A DNA stretch of 64,000 nt, from the NCBI RefSeq assembly GCF_003722075.1, contig NZ_RDSK01000002.1, positions 1-64,000 of the forward strand. The letters are read 5' to 3'. Origin of the DNA: Methanohalophilus sp. RSK. GTDB taxonomy: Archaea; Halobacteriota; Methanosarcinia; Methanosarcinales; Methanosarcinaceae. The notes below the pieces were generated by a model. It worked only from the letters and a program-made list of their open reading frames with translations. It was not told where the DNA came from and did no database searches. A program made the position numbers and the translations under genes. Below, piece after piece: positions 63,666 to 64,000 of the stretch (position 1 is its first letter; each line of letters starts with the position of its first letter).

Positions 63666-64000
63666 ATGCCATTCTGGAAATCTTTGCTTAATGATATCGA
63701 TTTCTATCTTGTGACAGATTCCGGCCTATCCAGGAAAGGTACATTGTCCGATGTAAAATGTGCAGTAGCGGCCGGGTGTAAGATTGTCCAGTATCGTGAG
63801 AAAGACAAGACCACAAAAGAGATGATTGAAGAAGCAATCCTGATCAGGAAAATATGTGGTGACAATGCCATCTTTCTGGTAAATGACCGTATCGATGTAG
63901 CCCTGGCTGCAGGGGCTGATGGAGTGCATATCGGACAGGACGATATGCCGATTGATCTGGCGCGGAATATCCTGGGTGAAAATAAGGTAATCGGCCTTAC
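63666..64000 (+). CDS. thiE: Thiamine-phosphate synthase (partial)
   Basis: Starts at ATG 63666 and runs off the right edge, 111 residues seen. [18 protein letters not shown] and [24 protein letters not shown] are the ThiE signatures, binding HMP-PP. It joins the thiazole phosphate from ThiM to HMP-PP. It is the second gene of the thiM-thiE operon; the end lies outside the window. Confidence 0.9.
   Translation, partial: MPFWKSLLNDIDFYLVTDSGLSRKGTLSDVKCAVAAGCKIVQYREKDKTTKEMIEEAILIRKICGDNAIFLVNDRIDVALAAGADGVHIGQDDMPIDLARNILGENKVIGL

Overview
The window reads as chromosomal DNA of a methylotrophic, probably halophilic or marine methanogen of the Methanosarcinaceae (Methanococcoides/Methanohalophilus/Methanolobus-like). 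The evidence is a methylcobamide:CoM methyltransferase, a form II/III RuBisCO of the Methanococcoides burtonii type, KaiC-like ATPases, Lhr helicase with its phosphoesterase, leaderless genes behind TATA boxes, a glucosyl/mannosyl-3-phosphoglycerate phosphatase (osmolyte pathway) and many PAS-type archaeal histidine kinases. Base composition is moderately AT-rich. Genes end almost only in TAA or TGA. The TAGs that do occur in otherwise sound genes are internal and in frame, which fits a pyrrolysine-decoding archaeon, although no pyl gene lies in the window.

Layout. 0-7 kb: small genes, pyrC, a KaiC-like ATPase, DUF1614 and DUF92 membrane proteins, a PAS-only protein, a JAMM protease. 7-10.6 kb: a zinc-ribbon peptide, a heme-type (CxxCH) sensor kinase broken by two homopolymer frameshifts, and a decayed transposase. 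10.6-15 kb: a giant secreted TPR protein and lysA. 15-18.5 kb: a five-gene sulfur/Fe-S operon (tusA, dsrE, an iscS-like gene lacking the PLP lysine, iscU-MIP18 fusion, Fe-S flavoprotein). 18.5-21 kb: CobW-type GTPase and methyltransferase. 21-30 kb: FetAB-like ABC exporter, APC permease with universal stress domains, secreted or coiled-coil proteins of unknown function, an MFS carrier. 30-38 kb: two large PAS histidine kinases, a response regulator, and decayed kinase and regulator fragments. 38-44.5 kb: a TAG-interrupted acetyltransferase, a methyltransferase, Isf flavoprotein, GerW/DUF2953 pair, cytochrome P460 lipoprotein, HdrD-like Fe-S protein, pyruvate kinase. 44.5-51 kb: an asparagine synthetase-Dph6 fusion, a TnpB transposon with its omega-RNA, and a glucosylglycerate-type cluster. 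51-57 kb: RuBisCO, Lhr, phosphoesterase, a LivK pseudogene, tRNA-Val. 57-64 kb: a third PAS kinase (TAG at codon 6), YggS, a methyltransferase, a rubredoxin-TPP enzyme split by an in-frame TAG, and thiM-thiE (truncated at the edge).

How the genes connect. The sulfur operon looks like a relay in which TusA and DsrE could feed sulfur to IscU while the IscS-like protein, which has lost its PLP pocket, acts as a scaffold or persulfide holder. The methyltransferase/CobW pair belongs to methylotrophic methanogenesis. The RuBisCO serves nucleotide salvage rather than a Calvin cycle. The expanded kinases, the CxxCH sensor, the P460 lipoprotein and the two Isf flavoproteins suggest substantial redox sensing.

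The signals most worth following are the three in-frame UAG codons (pyruvate oxidase-like enzyme, acetyltransferase, histidine kinase) and the PLP-lysine-less IscS in a TusA/DsrE operon.
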